Part shown: positions 24,267-37,140 of the stretch, one piece after another
Numbering within the stretch: position 1 is the stretch's first letter
Layout: each line of letters begins with the position of its first letter
Assembly (NCBI GenBank): GCA_001632435.1
Contig: KV423957.1
Coordinates: 33,032-97,031 of the forward strand
Length of the DNA stretch: 64,000 nucleotides
Reading direction: 5' to 3'
Origin: Calocera cornea HHB12733
Taxonomy: Eukaryota > Basidiomycota > Dacrymycetes > Dacrymycetales > Dacrymycetaceae
The notes under the pieces: model-generated
Told to the model about the DNA's origin: nothing
Database searches by the model: none
The model's input: only the letters and a program-made list of their open reading frames with translations
Translations under genes and position numbers: made by a program

Positions 24267-27200
24267 ATATCGAGGCTCGGCGAGTTCATTCTGTGGTAAA
24301 CGCTGCTCTCTCCTCTGTTGTCCTCTATATCTGTAGTCGCATGTTGGTCGTTGCAAGGTAGTGTATAGCCGAGGTGGGTGTCTGCTGGTTAGCCTTTTGA
24401 CATGCGGGTTTTCAAGGCGGCATTGGCGCCCAATATCATAACAAGGGTAAGGCGAGGTAATGCCACAGTGCTATCGGTTAACGCCACATTGCTATCGGTT
24501 AACGGTGGTCCCCGCAGCAGACAGCTGTGTTCTGTCTGGTCCGCTACAGCATACAGCCAAACCTGTCACTTCATATCCCGGTCACCTTGTATCACCTCCG
24601 GTTTCGTATCGCTCAGGGCATGCACCATGAAGATGCATAGTAGGATGACATAGTATATGCATCAGACCCTCCGGATTTGCATAATGCATCGCGCGGTGGG
24701 AGATTTTCATACTAAGATGCAAAGTGACAGGTGTGAAATATCCAAGGTAACAGAGGCGTTTACAGTTGGAACTTGTTCCGCATGTAGCTATTTTGATACA
24801 TAATCATGTCTTGTACTACTTAATGGAGGCCTTGCCGTACCCCAAAGCGGCAGTCAGCTTGCCAGCATGCAAGTCGGACATTAAAATTGAGCTTAGCACC
24901 GACACAATTGCTTCCGTACCAGCTGCCACTTGGAACCACCCGTCACTTTGCATCCAAAGTGCGAGGAATCTGTGTGATACAAATGCACAGGTTCGACTGT
25001 ACATGGCAGGATTTACGCCCAGATATCCGGAAGAAGGAAAACAAACGTCAGGTGCAGGCTTTTTGTTTTTCGAAGGATCTGGTTTCTGCTCAGGGGAGCC
25101 CGATGTTTTACACATGTGTGTGGCTTGTCCGGCGCCTCAGCCATGTGCCGTCCTCAACAGCAATCAGTACCAAGTAACATGCATCCGGCTTCGGCACGCT
25201 TTGCGGGCGTTTGCTGTCATCGACATATTATTGCCCGATGTGACCGGCGGAATGGCAGAAACACGGAATTCTAATCCGTCCCTAAAAACCTGGGGCAATA
25301 GTGAGGAAACACGGTGAGCAATGATTTCGCTCCTGCGGCTTCCGAGTACATGGCTTTTCAACGGCTACCAGGTTGCAGTGCACCCAAACGAGGGTTCGAT
25401 ACACTCTGGTAGAGCTTTCCACGCGAGCTTCGTACTACCAAGCAAGAGACCATTGGTCGGGGAAGTGTAGTTCGTCCGTCTATAATCCACACGAGAGGGC
25501 AGCATTGGGTGGAGGAATTACCCTGTTTCTGCACTGGCCCTTGAAAAGTGCCCGACCTGACAGAAGAGTGTGGTGAATAAGTGGCATGCTGGTACATTGC
25601 GGTCTGTCACTTCCCAAGCATATTAGCTCCGGGTGTCAAGCTAGTGCGTGCTTTACTTGGTTTATTTCGGAATCCTTAGCAGAATTCTTAGCGCAAGGAT
25701 GTTCCCACGCTGACGTGCTTGGTTTTGTTGTCTCACAAGACTTGAGCGGCTCATCTCTTATGTGCCGCTCAGTGGTGTCAATTGAACAGAACCGAAACGT
25801 TGAAAAGTCCTGACAAAGTGTGGCATCTCGTCAAAGTGCATAGAGAGCAGAGGGGTATATAGCGCGTCTTGGGAAGAAGCTAGCCATGGGGGGCAGCTTG
25901 GCATGACCACGGTCGAAGAGCCACAGCTGTTTATTAAGGCACGTTAGATTTTATGTTTGAGGCGTTTTGTCGGGCAATGAATAGGGTTTCGGCATGCCAT
26001 GCAATCTTCACCGAGATGCCACGTAGAAGCGCGGAATCATCAGCGTCCCGCTCGTCCGCCGATGCCAATGCAGTTTCACACTAGCCTAATCTTCAAGGCA
26101 TTCGCATAACCGAGGGATAGGCAATGATGTCATCGATCAATGCCCGACATGCGTCGCTTAGCGATAGAAACTGCATTGCAATGTTTCCTGCACCATCGCT
26201 TTCACTGAAATCAGGCTTGCTCAGGGTACCATTACGTGGCCACTCGTCCCTTCGGAAGAACATGGCCAAACAAAGTGAATACGCCGACCGTCGTTGTTCT
26301 GCGCCACATTTTACCTACAATTCCTCTTTCCGTGAATCGTGTCGTAGTCTCCAGGCAGTCACTTCCGTTATAACGAACGTGGAGAGCTAAACAGCGGATA
26401 CTTCGCTCGCATGGCAATGCGACTGCCGACTGAACACTCCTCCACTGAGGCCGTCGCTCCTTTCCATGCAAGACCAGTCTGTCTCTGGCGGACGAAGCAA
26501 AGTGCATATTCTGACTGCTCAAATGGCTATATAGAAAGCCAGGAGGCTCCATCGGCGTGCAACCCCACGGGGAACATGAACAACCCTTCCACGACCGCCT
26601 GTTCCGTGTGGCGTTAGCGACCGAGCAGGCTCAGTCGCGGTATCGTTTGCCAAAACGAGTTATACTCTGGAGTCTTTAGGCACTATCGCCCGAGTACACG
26701 TTGTTTTGGGGCGTCCCACTGAGATGAGAGAATCCGGCCAGAATGGGACGTGTAACAGAACAGAAACAGAAACGGAAATACTTCGCGGATAAGGTACCGT
26801 GTCGCGGACCATTCGGGGGCTCGGCGCAGAGCATGCCGAAACGGAGGAGCTCGCGGAAGAAACCGCGGAGATTTAGGGCTTCCTTGGTGAAGCACGATCG
26901 CTCCACAAGTTGCGGGTGCCTGAAGAGGCGGCGCTGGCCACGCAGAGGCGAACCGGTGTAATCACTCGCCGGGGAAGGGATACTGTGTCTGGAATAGGAC
27001 GGGCTTTATCTAATCGGGTCCCGGGCTCCTCTGCGGGATGCTTCCGTGAGACTCATGCCCGCGACATTACCCCGATCAGGTTACCGGAGGACCCTGACAA
27101 GAAAGGGCCAAGGCGAGGCGGGATCTTTGGATGTTGTGTAAGTGCGGTAAACTACAGCGCTCTAGCATTGCCATGTTGCAATAGGCTTCAGGAGAAGCGC

Positions 27201-30096
27201 GTTGCTCATGGTGCGTCGTACTGGGTCACTCTAGGTTTCAGAGGGAGTGCTGCCTGAATATTGAAAGAGTGTTCGTGTCGAAACCTCCGTTGCTAGGGCA
27301 CCCCGTTATGTATCCGAGACGCGACTTGCGCGGCAAGTGTGTCAGCTCATCATCGCTCATGAGTCATCCGGATGGCGAAGGTATCTCGAGGTGCTTGGAG
27401 AAGGAATGAGCCAAGAAAGCATGTGGTCAACTTGTCGCACTGGGAAGAACCACGGAAACATCCCATGTGGAGGTAAGCGTTTGCAACCACCTTTACAGTA
27501 CGCGCCTTGCCCAACGATGCATGCACATTCGCTTGTGATAGCAGGCCACATATGTTGACACGGTAACAAGGTTGATACGTATGCAGAAGTGAAGGATCAC
27601 TTCGCGAAGCACGGTTGATCGACCATCGCGTTGGGTGGAGCCGAATTGTTGTTTGTCGAGCCATACAATCACGGGATAGCTCCGACCGGCGCGACTTATC
27701 CCAACACGCTCCGAAGGATTCTCAAGACACCGAGCCGCTATCACGGGCGTTGCGAGGCGCGGTTGTAGTCAACTGAGCGCATCAGCGACGACGGGGTCAA
27801 CAAGGAAGAAGGCGAACGAACGCGAAGAACGTGGAGTCAATCAGAGTGAAAAGCTTCGACCGGCGGCACGGAGCCAGACGGACCGCCGGAACCAACGGCT
27901 GTCGAAATTGATTGCCGCAGAAAGGAAAGGGTCTCCCGTTCTCGTACTGCGCAGCAGGGGCATTCAATGGGTCATGCCTTATCCCAGCACCATGGAACCT
28001 GACCCTTCTTTCCACGCGCCAACACGTTGGGTCCACTCCCCCGAGCCCCGGAGACACCGTTACGTCTGCCCAGCAGTCCGGGCAGCCTTTTGAGCACAGC
28101 GCCTTTGACGTCTTTCGCGCGTGCAGGACTTGCAAGACGGCAATCCGCAGGCTTCGTTTCATCGGGTGATCGGAGAACCCTAGATGGCGAGAGACACAGC
28201 CAATCGAGCTGTTTTGCAAACAAGGGATTTCACTTCGGGCGCCGTGTCCCGGTCCACAGCCGGGAGGGTTGGGGCGAAACGTGACCAGACGCGGGGTAAA
28301 CTTCTTTGGTCGACATGGGAGATAAAGTCGTGTAGAGAAGGCAAGGTGTTCGCCGAGATGAGGGACAAAGGCGGGACTGATGCAGCGTGTTGAAGACCGG
28401 TGACGCTTTCCATTGGGATGGATGGCTATGTAATTAATGTTACCCTACGTAAGAGTTGGGTGATCTGCCGCCGGTACGCGTGTGAGGCGGAATAGGCTTT
28501 TGCCTCCGTGTGGGGAGGGACCGGACGCTGCTGGGCCACGGTGAGGGCTAGAGCGGCACAGAGAAGCAACCGACACCAGCTGTCGACCCCCCCTGAGAGC
28601 CTCCCTTTCCCCCGGTCCGACTTGCACGCTGTTCAGCCGGCCCTGGAGACGGCACAACCCGCTCTTGGCATTTGTCGTTACTTGTTTCTCGCTTCGGAAC
28701 GTCCGTGCGATGTACCGGGTGCTTCGGGACTCCCCAGCGGGTCGCACTCGGAGCGCAGCATCCCGAGTGGACGAACGCGGGTCAGTGAGTGGCCCCAGCC
28801 TTGCTCCAGGCGGTGTGATGGCCTTCGGGCACACCCGATTCTGCAGATCCGCCTTTCTGGGCTGTTCGGCTGTGCGCTTAATCCACAAGTCGGCCGGCAA
28901 AAGAACGCGCTTAGCCGTGCCCCCGATACGATCTGATTCACTGGGGGATGGATCTAGGGGAAAAAGAACAGGGCAATGGAGGAATGCGGGAATGGGAGCG
29001 GGTCAGGTTAGGAACGTTCCGCTGTCTCGCGCCCACTCTCCCGCCCCGGCCTTCCGGCCGATGGTCCTCGTGTGACACCTTTTCGACCGAAGGTTGAGGG
29101 GGACCGAAGAGGGGCGGGGGAGAGGGGGGAGCAGACGGGAAGAAGGAACGGAGAGAGCGGGCATCAAGTCCGTGTGCCGTGATGTGCCGAGGACGGCACA
29201 TGTTTGAGGCAGGCCGGATGCATGCCTGTCACAATTCGGCTTGGATGCCCCTTGCGGAAGCCGCAGCGCCTGTGGCCCACGAGGGCCTCCCCGGGGACTA
29301 GCAACCACCCAACCAGGGCCCGTGCCACACCCGCGCCCACCGCGAGGCCGTCATCCCCTCGAGCGCAGGAGGGGGGGGGGGGCGTTGGACGAGCCAGGAA
29401 ACGCTACCGTCCTTCGTCCCGTCTCAAAGGCGGGCAAACCAGGGCGCCTTTCCCTTTCCACCGCCATACCCACCGCAAACAACGCTCCGCAAGATGCCGA
29501 GACGCGGGCGGCTATACATGCTGCGCAACTTGGTGGTGACTTGAAGCACGACCGCCAGAACCGTCACAGCCAGTCGCGTTCCTTGCCTCCTATCCCTCCA
29601 GCCAAAGCCCAGGTCTCTCTCGTTCTTGTCCCTTCGACCCTGTCTTCAATCCCCTCTGCGAGCATCTTTTACAAAGCTGGGTCATCCAGGGGTTCCCACG
29701 TCGTCGGCCAAGTTCGACGCCTCCCCCCCGCCTTTCCTTCTTACCATCTCTGAGGGAGCCGACGTTCTCAAACTGATCTGTACCGCCGGTCCCCACCGCC
29801 TTTCCTGTGTATGCCATCATGTGCTTCTGATGGCACGTTACGATCTCGTGCACCAGTCTCGCAACTTATCACACCGCTCCTGGCTCGTGCAGTGCCGTCC
29901 TCACCGACCTTGCCATATCGGGAAGTACGTCAAATTTTAGACATATACTCGGGCTTCCCTGACATCGCTTTCCTCTTTCGCTTGTCCCTAACTAGCTCCG
30001 TGGCATCCTTTCGCTCATTAGCGAGTCCACCTTTGGCATCTGTACACTGTGATTTGAAGCCTCCTCTTTGCATTCGCGCCTCGACACTCCCGAGTC
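24267..30096. other. 5.8-kb interval with no recognisable gene
   Basis: Between U1-70K and the homeodomain gene I find no open frame with family similarity or a convincing exon chain. The longest frames (for example about 180 residues near 24766-25317, starting at a non-ATG codon, and 170 residues at 29241-29753) look random. The left part (24.4-26.7 kb) is relatively AT-rich and holds two TATATAG-like boxes near 25857 and 26530 with no gene behind them. The right part (28.4-30.1 kb) becomes GC- and pyrimidine-rich with a run of 12 G at 29371-29382, as in a long leader or promoter of the homeodomain gene. A long non-coding RNA is possible but not shown. Confidence 0.5.
24462..24503. repeat. 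21-bp perfect tandem duplication
   Basis: Two adjacent copies (24462-24482 and 24483-24503) of gccaca-tgctatcggttaac differ at a single base. It lies about 200 bp after the U1-70K stop. No function is evident. Confidence 0.8.
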
Positions 30097-32160
30097 ATGA
30101 ATCCCAACATTCCTGGTACGTCGCTGCTCCCACTCGTCCTTCAAAGCGATGACCAATCAACCGCTTTCCAGGTTACAGCCCTCCCCCGCACCCGGGCGAT
30201 CCACGACCCTCGCTGCAAGTCAGCACTAACGCCATTCACCCGGGTTACCCACTATCGGCGTACTCTGTCGGCCCCAGCCAGCCTTCTTATCACATTCCTG
30301 CCTCGAACCAGAATGATCCCAACGGATATGACCCTAATTCGCCCTCCTCCATTTCGCCCACGCCTGCATCGTCCACTTCAGCCGTCCAGGCCGATGATAA
30401 CTCTCCGAAGCGCAAGCGCTCCCGCGTGACTCCCGAACAGCTCGCCAGATTGGAGGAGCTTTTCGCATCCGACCGAAGCCCTACCGTGAGCCGACGAAAG
30501 GAGATCAGCGCCGAATTGGGCATGCGCGAGCGCCAGACACAGATCTGGTTTCAGAATCGGTGTGTCCTATGCCGTAATGTGATCTAGAACCCTGGCCTGA
30601 CCCTGTCCATTCAGTCGGGCTAAAGCCAAAGTCCAGGAAGGGAAGGGTAAGCCCAGGATAAAGAAGTCTGTCGGCAGCAAGAGTCGCAAGTCAGGCATGA
30701 CTTCTCCTGGGAGTGTGGGTCAAGATCTGTCGGAAGAGGATGAGGATGAAGAGGACAGCTTTCCAGGACGGCCTCCACCACCTGAACATCCTCAGTATAA
30801 CACATATGTCGCCAACCGGTTCGGAGAGCCTGGCCGTGCGTGTCTTCCAAGAGCTTCACCATAACAAAAGCTGATTGTTTCGACCGACACAGCCATAAGC
30901 GTCATCCCGTGCAATGTGCTGAAAATCGGAAGCTGGCCAACTGTTTCGGACCCATCGAAGGGACGAGAGCTGGTCGCCTTCGTTGCTCAGCGGCACACCG
31001 GGGCGGCGCTTGTAATGGTCTGGTTCTTCTCGGAAGGCGGGAAGAGCTACAAGCTGGAACTGCCTGTGGCTGCGATCGAGAGCACCCATGTCACAATCGA
31101 AGCAGTCCGCCCCGACGATCCTTTCGCACTTGCCACCGCTCGCCTTGGATTGTCTCGAGTGCCAGCCTTCTACGTCCTTACGCGGCCCGCTGGGGCCCGC
31201 TCGAATACTCCGACTTCCTCTCATGGAGGTCAGAGCCGTGCCCTGTGGACCCCCTGCCCAGACTTCACCCAGGGTGGCACGGGCGCGTCAGCTCGCATCT
31301 ACGAAATGCAGGGACCTGCTCAGCCCATGGTGCAGGCTCTGCGCAACTTCCCAAACTATACTCAAGAAGGCCACCCATCACCGAGCATGACGCGACTGCC
31401 CCTCGCGGCGAGCTCAGGCCTCCAGCCTGGTATGTCTGTCCCTATGTTGCCGAGCCTTCCCCACGGGACAATCGGACCGTATCCCACGTATCACCAAGGT
31501 GGTTCTTCCCAGCTTTCGCCATATCCCTCACGATCTGTCTCTGGGCCGAGTGCGATGATGTATTCGCCCCAATACTTGCCCGAACCCCCTCCAATGCAGC
31601 GTCAGGTGTCTTACCCCCAACCCGGACACCAACCTACTTTCGCCTTCGACGTGAACACTGCGCTGCCTTCCCAAGGATTTCCTGGCCCAACTTCATCCTT
31701 GTCTGACCCTGGGCCGCCTCAGTCTGCGACGGACTACTCGGGTCCGAGCAGTCGACCGTTCACGGCGGAGACGTTGACAACCCCATTCTTTCCCGACCTC
31801 AGCTCACCGGTATTTCAGGAGGCCGCCCAATCCCTCCTGAACGACGAGAACAATGGGTCAATGTATCCACCGTATACCCAGCAACCACAATATTCTCCTT
31901 CTAATCCTGCTGCCCAACCGAATGCACGAATCCCTCCAGCGCAGGCGTATCCTACACAGTCTTCGTACGGACAGCCGTTTGGCGGACCTAATCCTTCGAC
32001 TGGGCCAGGCAATACTCCCCAAGAGTATTCGATGCAGTATGGTGGGCCGCGTTCGGTGTCGCAGCCGCTACAGCCTCCGGGCTCGAGTCACGCCTATCCA
32101 TCGAACCCATCACAGTCCATTGAAGGTGGAATGGGCTACAGGCGGCCTGCAAATCCCTAA
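30097..32160 (+). CDS. Homeodomain transcription factor
   Basis: A fungal homeobox protein. The homeodomain begins at KRKRSRVTPEQLARLEELF and ends with the recognition helix TQIWFQNRRAKAK. The QNR-RAK junction is formed by splicing an intron near 30560-30614. It is followed by a basic stretch (KPRIKKSVGSKSRK), an acidic patch (SEEDEDEEDSF) and, after a second intron near 30837-30892, a conserved block ISVIPCNVLKIGSW..VWFFSEGGKSYKLELP. This block accompanies the homeodomain in Pah1/Pho2-type fungal factors. The remainder is Pro/Gln/Ser/Tyr-rich and disordered, as in activation domains. The first exon is tiny (MNPNIP). I chose the ATG at 30097 because a GT-AG intron joins it to the frame of the homeodomain. 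A fruiting-body regulator such as Hom1 or Hom2 is possible, but I cannot assign the subfamily. Confidence 0.85.
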
Positions 32161-32571
32161 TGAACCGACGGTCGCTACGTTTCGGTCCCGGTATTGTCCA
32201 GTCCTTCCAAAGCTCATTACTTCATCAATAGTTGCCACCTGACTGTTTATTCCATGCTGTTTGCCTTTTCTTCTTCACAGGCGGTGAGGTTCCTTTTGCG
32301 AATGTATCTGTGTAACAACGGTCATGATCCAAGTTAAAGGTTTGTCATGCTACGTGTCACGTCTCGGGATGGAACTGTTGCAATCATGGACGCTGCTTGG
32401 TACAATCACTCCTTTAAAACTTAGAATTCTTCTCGTCGGCTGTACCACTGCATATTGTTACCGGATAACCATCATTTGATTGACCCAATGCGTACTGCGG
32501 CACCTATCCAAAACGCCCGTCAGAGGCACAACGAGGCACGAGGCGAGGATCCCGCAGGTCGATCACAGTGT
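32161..32571. other. Convergent 3' interval
   Basis: About 410 bp between the stops of the homeodomain and PNGase genes. It is AT-richer than the flanking genes, as expected of two 3' ends. No repeat or extra gene is seen. Confidence 0.5.
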
Positions 32572-33976
32572 TCAGTCTTGTAGGTCGCCAGCTTCTCCGC
32601 GCGCTTGTGTCCAGTCAACAGACCCACTTTGCCTAGGCATTTCGGGCACAAGCTCTACATGCGGTCCAACCGTCAAGCTGGCATCCTCTGCAACATCCTC
32701 TGCTTCCAGCTCCGCTCGTTGCTGGGCAGGCAGGTGAGCACGTCTAAGCGAAGTGACGCTGCGCATGATCTGCAGGAACCGATTGCGGACAGGAATGTAA
32801 ACTTCTGCTTCCAAAGGGGCTGTAGCCTTACCCGCTCTATCTCATCCCTGCGCACCCAATTCCGTCGGCTCTCCATTGCCGGCCAGTCTAACGTATATGC
32901 TCGACTGACATCACGGGCGCCTTCCACGGAAAACGCGAAAATGTAGCTCATCTTCTTGCCCCATCCCTTTTCGTACAACGTCGGCTGGTCCCGCGCGGCT
33001 TCGCAAGAGTCGATGTGGATCCACCGCTTTTCGCGTGGTGAGAAGTACTGCGAAGCAACGTGGGTCCGCATGTTCGGGCAGTGGGGCTCGAAAGAAGACC
33101 GCGCACCTCATTCCATATGTGGTCTTCCCGGTTCCACACATAGCGTGTACGTAGACCCACAGCGCGCAGAAATAGCGTAAATAGATTCGCCCATTCGCCG
33201 CAGCGTCCTGGATACCTGCTACATAAATGGCACTTACGACGGCCGACCCAAAGTAATCGTACCTTCCCGGGTTTTCATGAGCATGGCCGGATCGCTGTGA
33301 CGCTCGTTAGTCATGAAAATGTCGCGCATGAACGGAATGACACACTTGTATCTAGGAAAGCGTCGCACGCCCCCACAGCTGGGATTTTGGCACTGGTGTA
33401 GTTCAACCTGATTAGCTTGGCCGGCTCGCTCCTCCGGAGTGGGTGCAGCGCCACCGACAGCAGTTGTCGGTCCCGAACAGAGGGGACATGGGAGAGAGTT
33501 GACCCAGCGCATGTAATCGTGCTTGTACCACTGAACGAGCGCCTCGGCGAGAGCGTCTTCGAATGAGAGCGCGGAGGGATTTGCGGAAGAAGACGTTGAC
33601 AGCTGCTCTGCCTTCTCATGTATTTCCTGAAAAGGGATCTCATCCATCGCCTTGTCCTGTCGGGTTGGTCAGACAGCGGTGTGGGGTTGCTGAAGAGTCG
33701 AAGGCATACCAAAAGTTCATGACCCTCATACACATCCATATTCCGATTCAGACCCCAAGCCAAACTCTCGAACTGTCGGAACTCAAGTGATGGGGCGGTA
33801 GCAGGTATCGTCGGCGTCGGCGTAGCGGTGGCATTGGACGAAAAGGGCGTGAGTGCTTGGGCTACCAGGGTACGAACACGGACAATGTCCTCTTCTGTGG
33901 GACGGCGAGGTTGGTGGCCAGCACGCTGGTAGTGGGCGATGGCCATGTTGGACAGACGGGTCACAATGTCGTCCAT
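32572..33976 (-). CDS. PNG1: Peptide-N-glycanase (cytosolic deglycosylating enzyme)
   Basis: Removes N-glycans from misfolded glycoproteins exported from the ER before proteasomal breakdown. The protein has the transglutaminase-like fold. The zinc-binding pairs are CPLC and [21 protein letters not shown] (LHQCQNPSC). The catalytic Cys is in [12 protein letters not shown], assembled across an intron near 33210-33240. The catalytic His is in [13 protein letters not shown] and the Asp in [14 protein letters not shown], followed by [18 protein letters not shown]-terminal segment [22 protein letters not shown] follows one more intron. The fungal form lacks the PUB and PAW domains of animals, and none is seen. 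The start is the ATG of [13 protein letters not shown]. All three catalytic residues are present, so activity is expected. Confidence 0.93.
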
Positions 33977-34329
33977 CGGATGCAGTCACAGATACGAGGA
34001 CCGGGGCGTGATATGCAAGAGAGTCCGATCGTGGAAGGGAGGACGGGAAGAGAGCGCGGCGGGAGGGAGGCACGGGATTGGGATGTGAAGCGACTGGAAT
34101 GCGCGCACAAACGCCACGAGGCGAGCCAGCAACTACGCTTCTCGTGCGGGGCTCCCCGGGTGTCTTTACTGCTGATGGTGCAGGATTCGGTATGGGCATC
34201 AGAAGGGGCACCAGTACCGCTCACGATCTATTGTGGTTACCTCTGTCGTGTGTGGATGTGTCAATTCCGCAAGGTGTGCTTCATCATCAGCTTCGGCTCC
34301 GGCACCTCCAAGGAATCGGTGCTATGAGA
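33977..34329. other. Upstream region of PNGase
   Basis: About 350 bp between the PNGase ATG and repeat locus D; no gene or motif stands out. It presumably carries the PNGase promoter. Confidence 0.4.
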
Positions 34330-35875
34330 GTTGCTTCGGCTACAAGACTTGCATCCGCTGCTCCCCTTGTCTCCGCCATGTGACTTACTTCCGCCGGAAC
34401 TGTTGCTTCCGCTCCAAGGGTTGCGAGTGAATTCCTCCGGTAGCCCCTCTACGGAGGCAGCATTCCCCCATGGCCCCCACGGGTGCAATTTCTCGAAATG
34501 GTCCCTCCCTGGCCGGAGCCAAGAGTGAACGCGCCTTGGAGTATGGAACGTTGTGATGTTCAGAGCATAATACAACAGTTTGGAAGCCTTTCCCCTCATT
34601 CACTCTTGATGCTAAGGCACCAAAATGCTGCTGCAGGTACTTAAGAATAAAGGTATTTCCCAGGATAGCACCTGTCCGGAGGCAGAATGACTGCAGTAGC
34701 ACTCCGGGTGCAATTTCCCCAATTAGCACTCATTAAGTCCTAAGTACATCTTAGTTCTCGTCAGAGGCGAAGTACACTTGAATCCCCATCATACAGGTTA
34801 GAATGGAAGTAATTCCACCTCCAAGGGAGCTAATTTTTGACATCCAGCGTGCGCACCATTACACAACAGCAAGCACAGGTGCCGGAACAGCTGGCAGAAT
34901 TGGTTTTCATTTTGGGAGTCAGCAGGCCCTCTTTGTATGTACAACAAATGAACACACTGTAATGTTACAAAAAGTAACCATTTTGTGCGAGGAGAGAACA
35001 TACACACTTACCAGGTAGGCTGGTTTTGAAAAATAAGTCCTTAGTAGGGCGGAGGTATCTTGAGTGCATGACAAACAGTTTGCCCACCCAAAAAAGTGCT
35101 ATTTGAGGCAACTGCGCCGGGAGTGCTATTTCAGTCTTTCCGCCTCCGGACAGGTGCTACTCTAGGAATTACCTCCTTAAGAATATGTGTTTGCCCAAAC
35201 AAGCCAAGCACACCACCCTGCTCACACAGATTGTGCACACATGTCCACCGGCATCTCTGCTTTCTCAACGTGTACATATATCGACGAGCATAGGGTTTCC
35301 CGTGACTTCCTAGGAGCTTATAGCAACAAAGACATACACTAAATTCTTTTTTTAATCCTCCAAGAGCAAGGTGTTCACTACTCCGAGGCGCGTTGGCACT
35401 CGGCTCCCGCCAGGGAGGGGCCATTTCGAGAAATTGCACCCGTGGGGGGGCTACCGGAGGAAGTAACTCCAAGGGTTGCTTCTGTCATGGTTATCTTGTT
35501 TGCTTCCGAAAATCAAATTTGCCTTCGCTGTCTACCTTCCCTACTGACTTGCTTTCGCCGAGTGGTGAGATTCCGTGTTGTTGTTCTGCCCCCGAAATGC
35601 TGCTTCCGGGGAATCAAATATCTAGAAGTAAAAACAATGCAGCAGCGGAAGTACTGTTTCTCAAAAGGAGCACTGCATTTCAAAGGAAGTAATTTGTACA
35701 TCGGAAGCAAAAAGCAGGGCGGATATAAATCACAATTTCGGAAACAAATATATGAGCCGAAGCATACCGTACAGCGGAGACAAATGTTTTCACGGAAGTA
35801 AAATATGCAGCGGAATCAACAGTACCTAGCGGAAGTAAATCACATAGCGGAGGGAAACAGCTCAGTGGAAGCAGT
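34330..35875. repeat. 18-bp minisatellite array, locus D, split by an insertion
   Basis: Forward units (ttgcttcgg, acttccgcc, ttgcttccgct) run from about 34330 to 34424 and resume at 35467-35600. Units in the opposite orientation (gcggaagtac, cggaagcaaa, gcggaagtaaa, tagcggaagtaaatcac) fill 35625-35875. The interval 34425-35466 is a separate foldback element. The right arm ends about 80 bp before the TRM8 start codon, so it lies within or next to that gene's promoter. Confidence 0.8.
34425..35466. mobile_element. Foldback/TIR element, 1042 bp, non-autonomous
   Basis: The two ends are long imperfect inverted repeats. The outer pair is about 34434-34550 versus 35365-35458, sharing TCCTCCGGTAGCCCC, GGGTGCAATTTCTCGAAATGG and CAACGCGCCT-like blocks in inverted order. 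The inner pair is about 34638-34735 versus 35090-35190, sharing TTAAGAATA and TAGCACCTGTCCGGAGGC. The centre (34740-35090) has no coding frame. A 13-bp direct repeat, ctccaagggttgc, flanks it at 34412-34424 and 35467-35479 and reads as a target-site duplication. No transposase is encoded, so mobility would need a helper. The superfamily cannot be assigned. Confidence 0.75.
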
Positions 35876-35956
35876 CACCACAGCTGAGTTAGACGCAACT
35901 AACCGCTTTGCGGCAAGGAGCGTGCATCTTGTAGTCACCGGCGCAGCAAGCAGAGC

Positions 35957-37041
<1,085 letters not shown>

Positions 37042-37140
37042 TGCAACCAGGATAATAGGATTTTGTTGCAGACGACTCCTATGAACAGGATTTTACGATG
37101 ATGTATGATATTCAGCAAGGAAGCCCATGCCCTCCATCCC

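Noticed and set aside
24766..25317. Open frame of 183 codons as a gene
   Set aside because: It starts at TTG rather than ATG, shows no family motif and has an overlapping open frame on the other strand.
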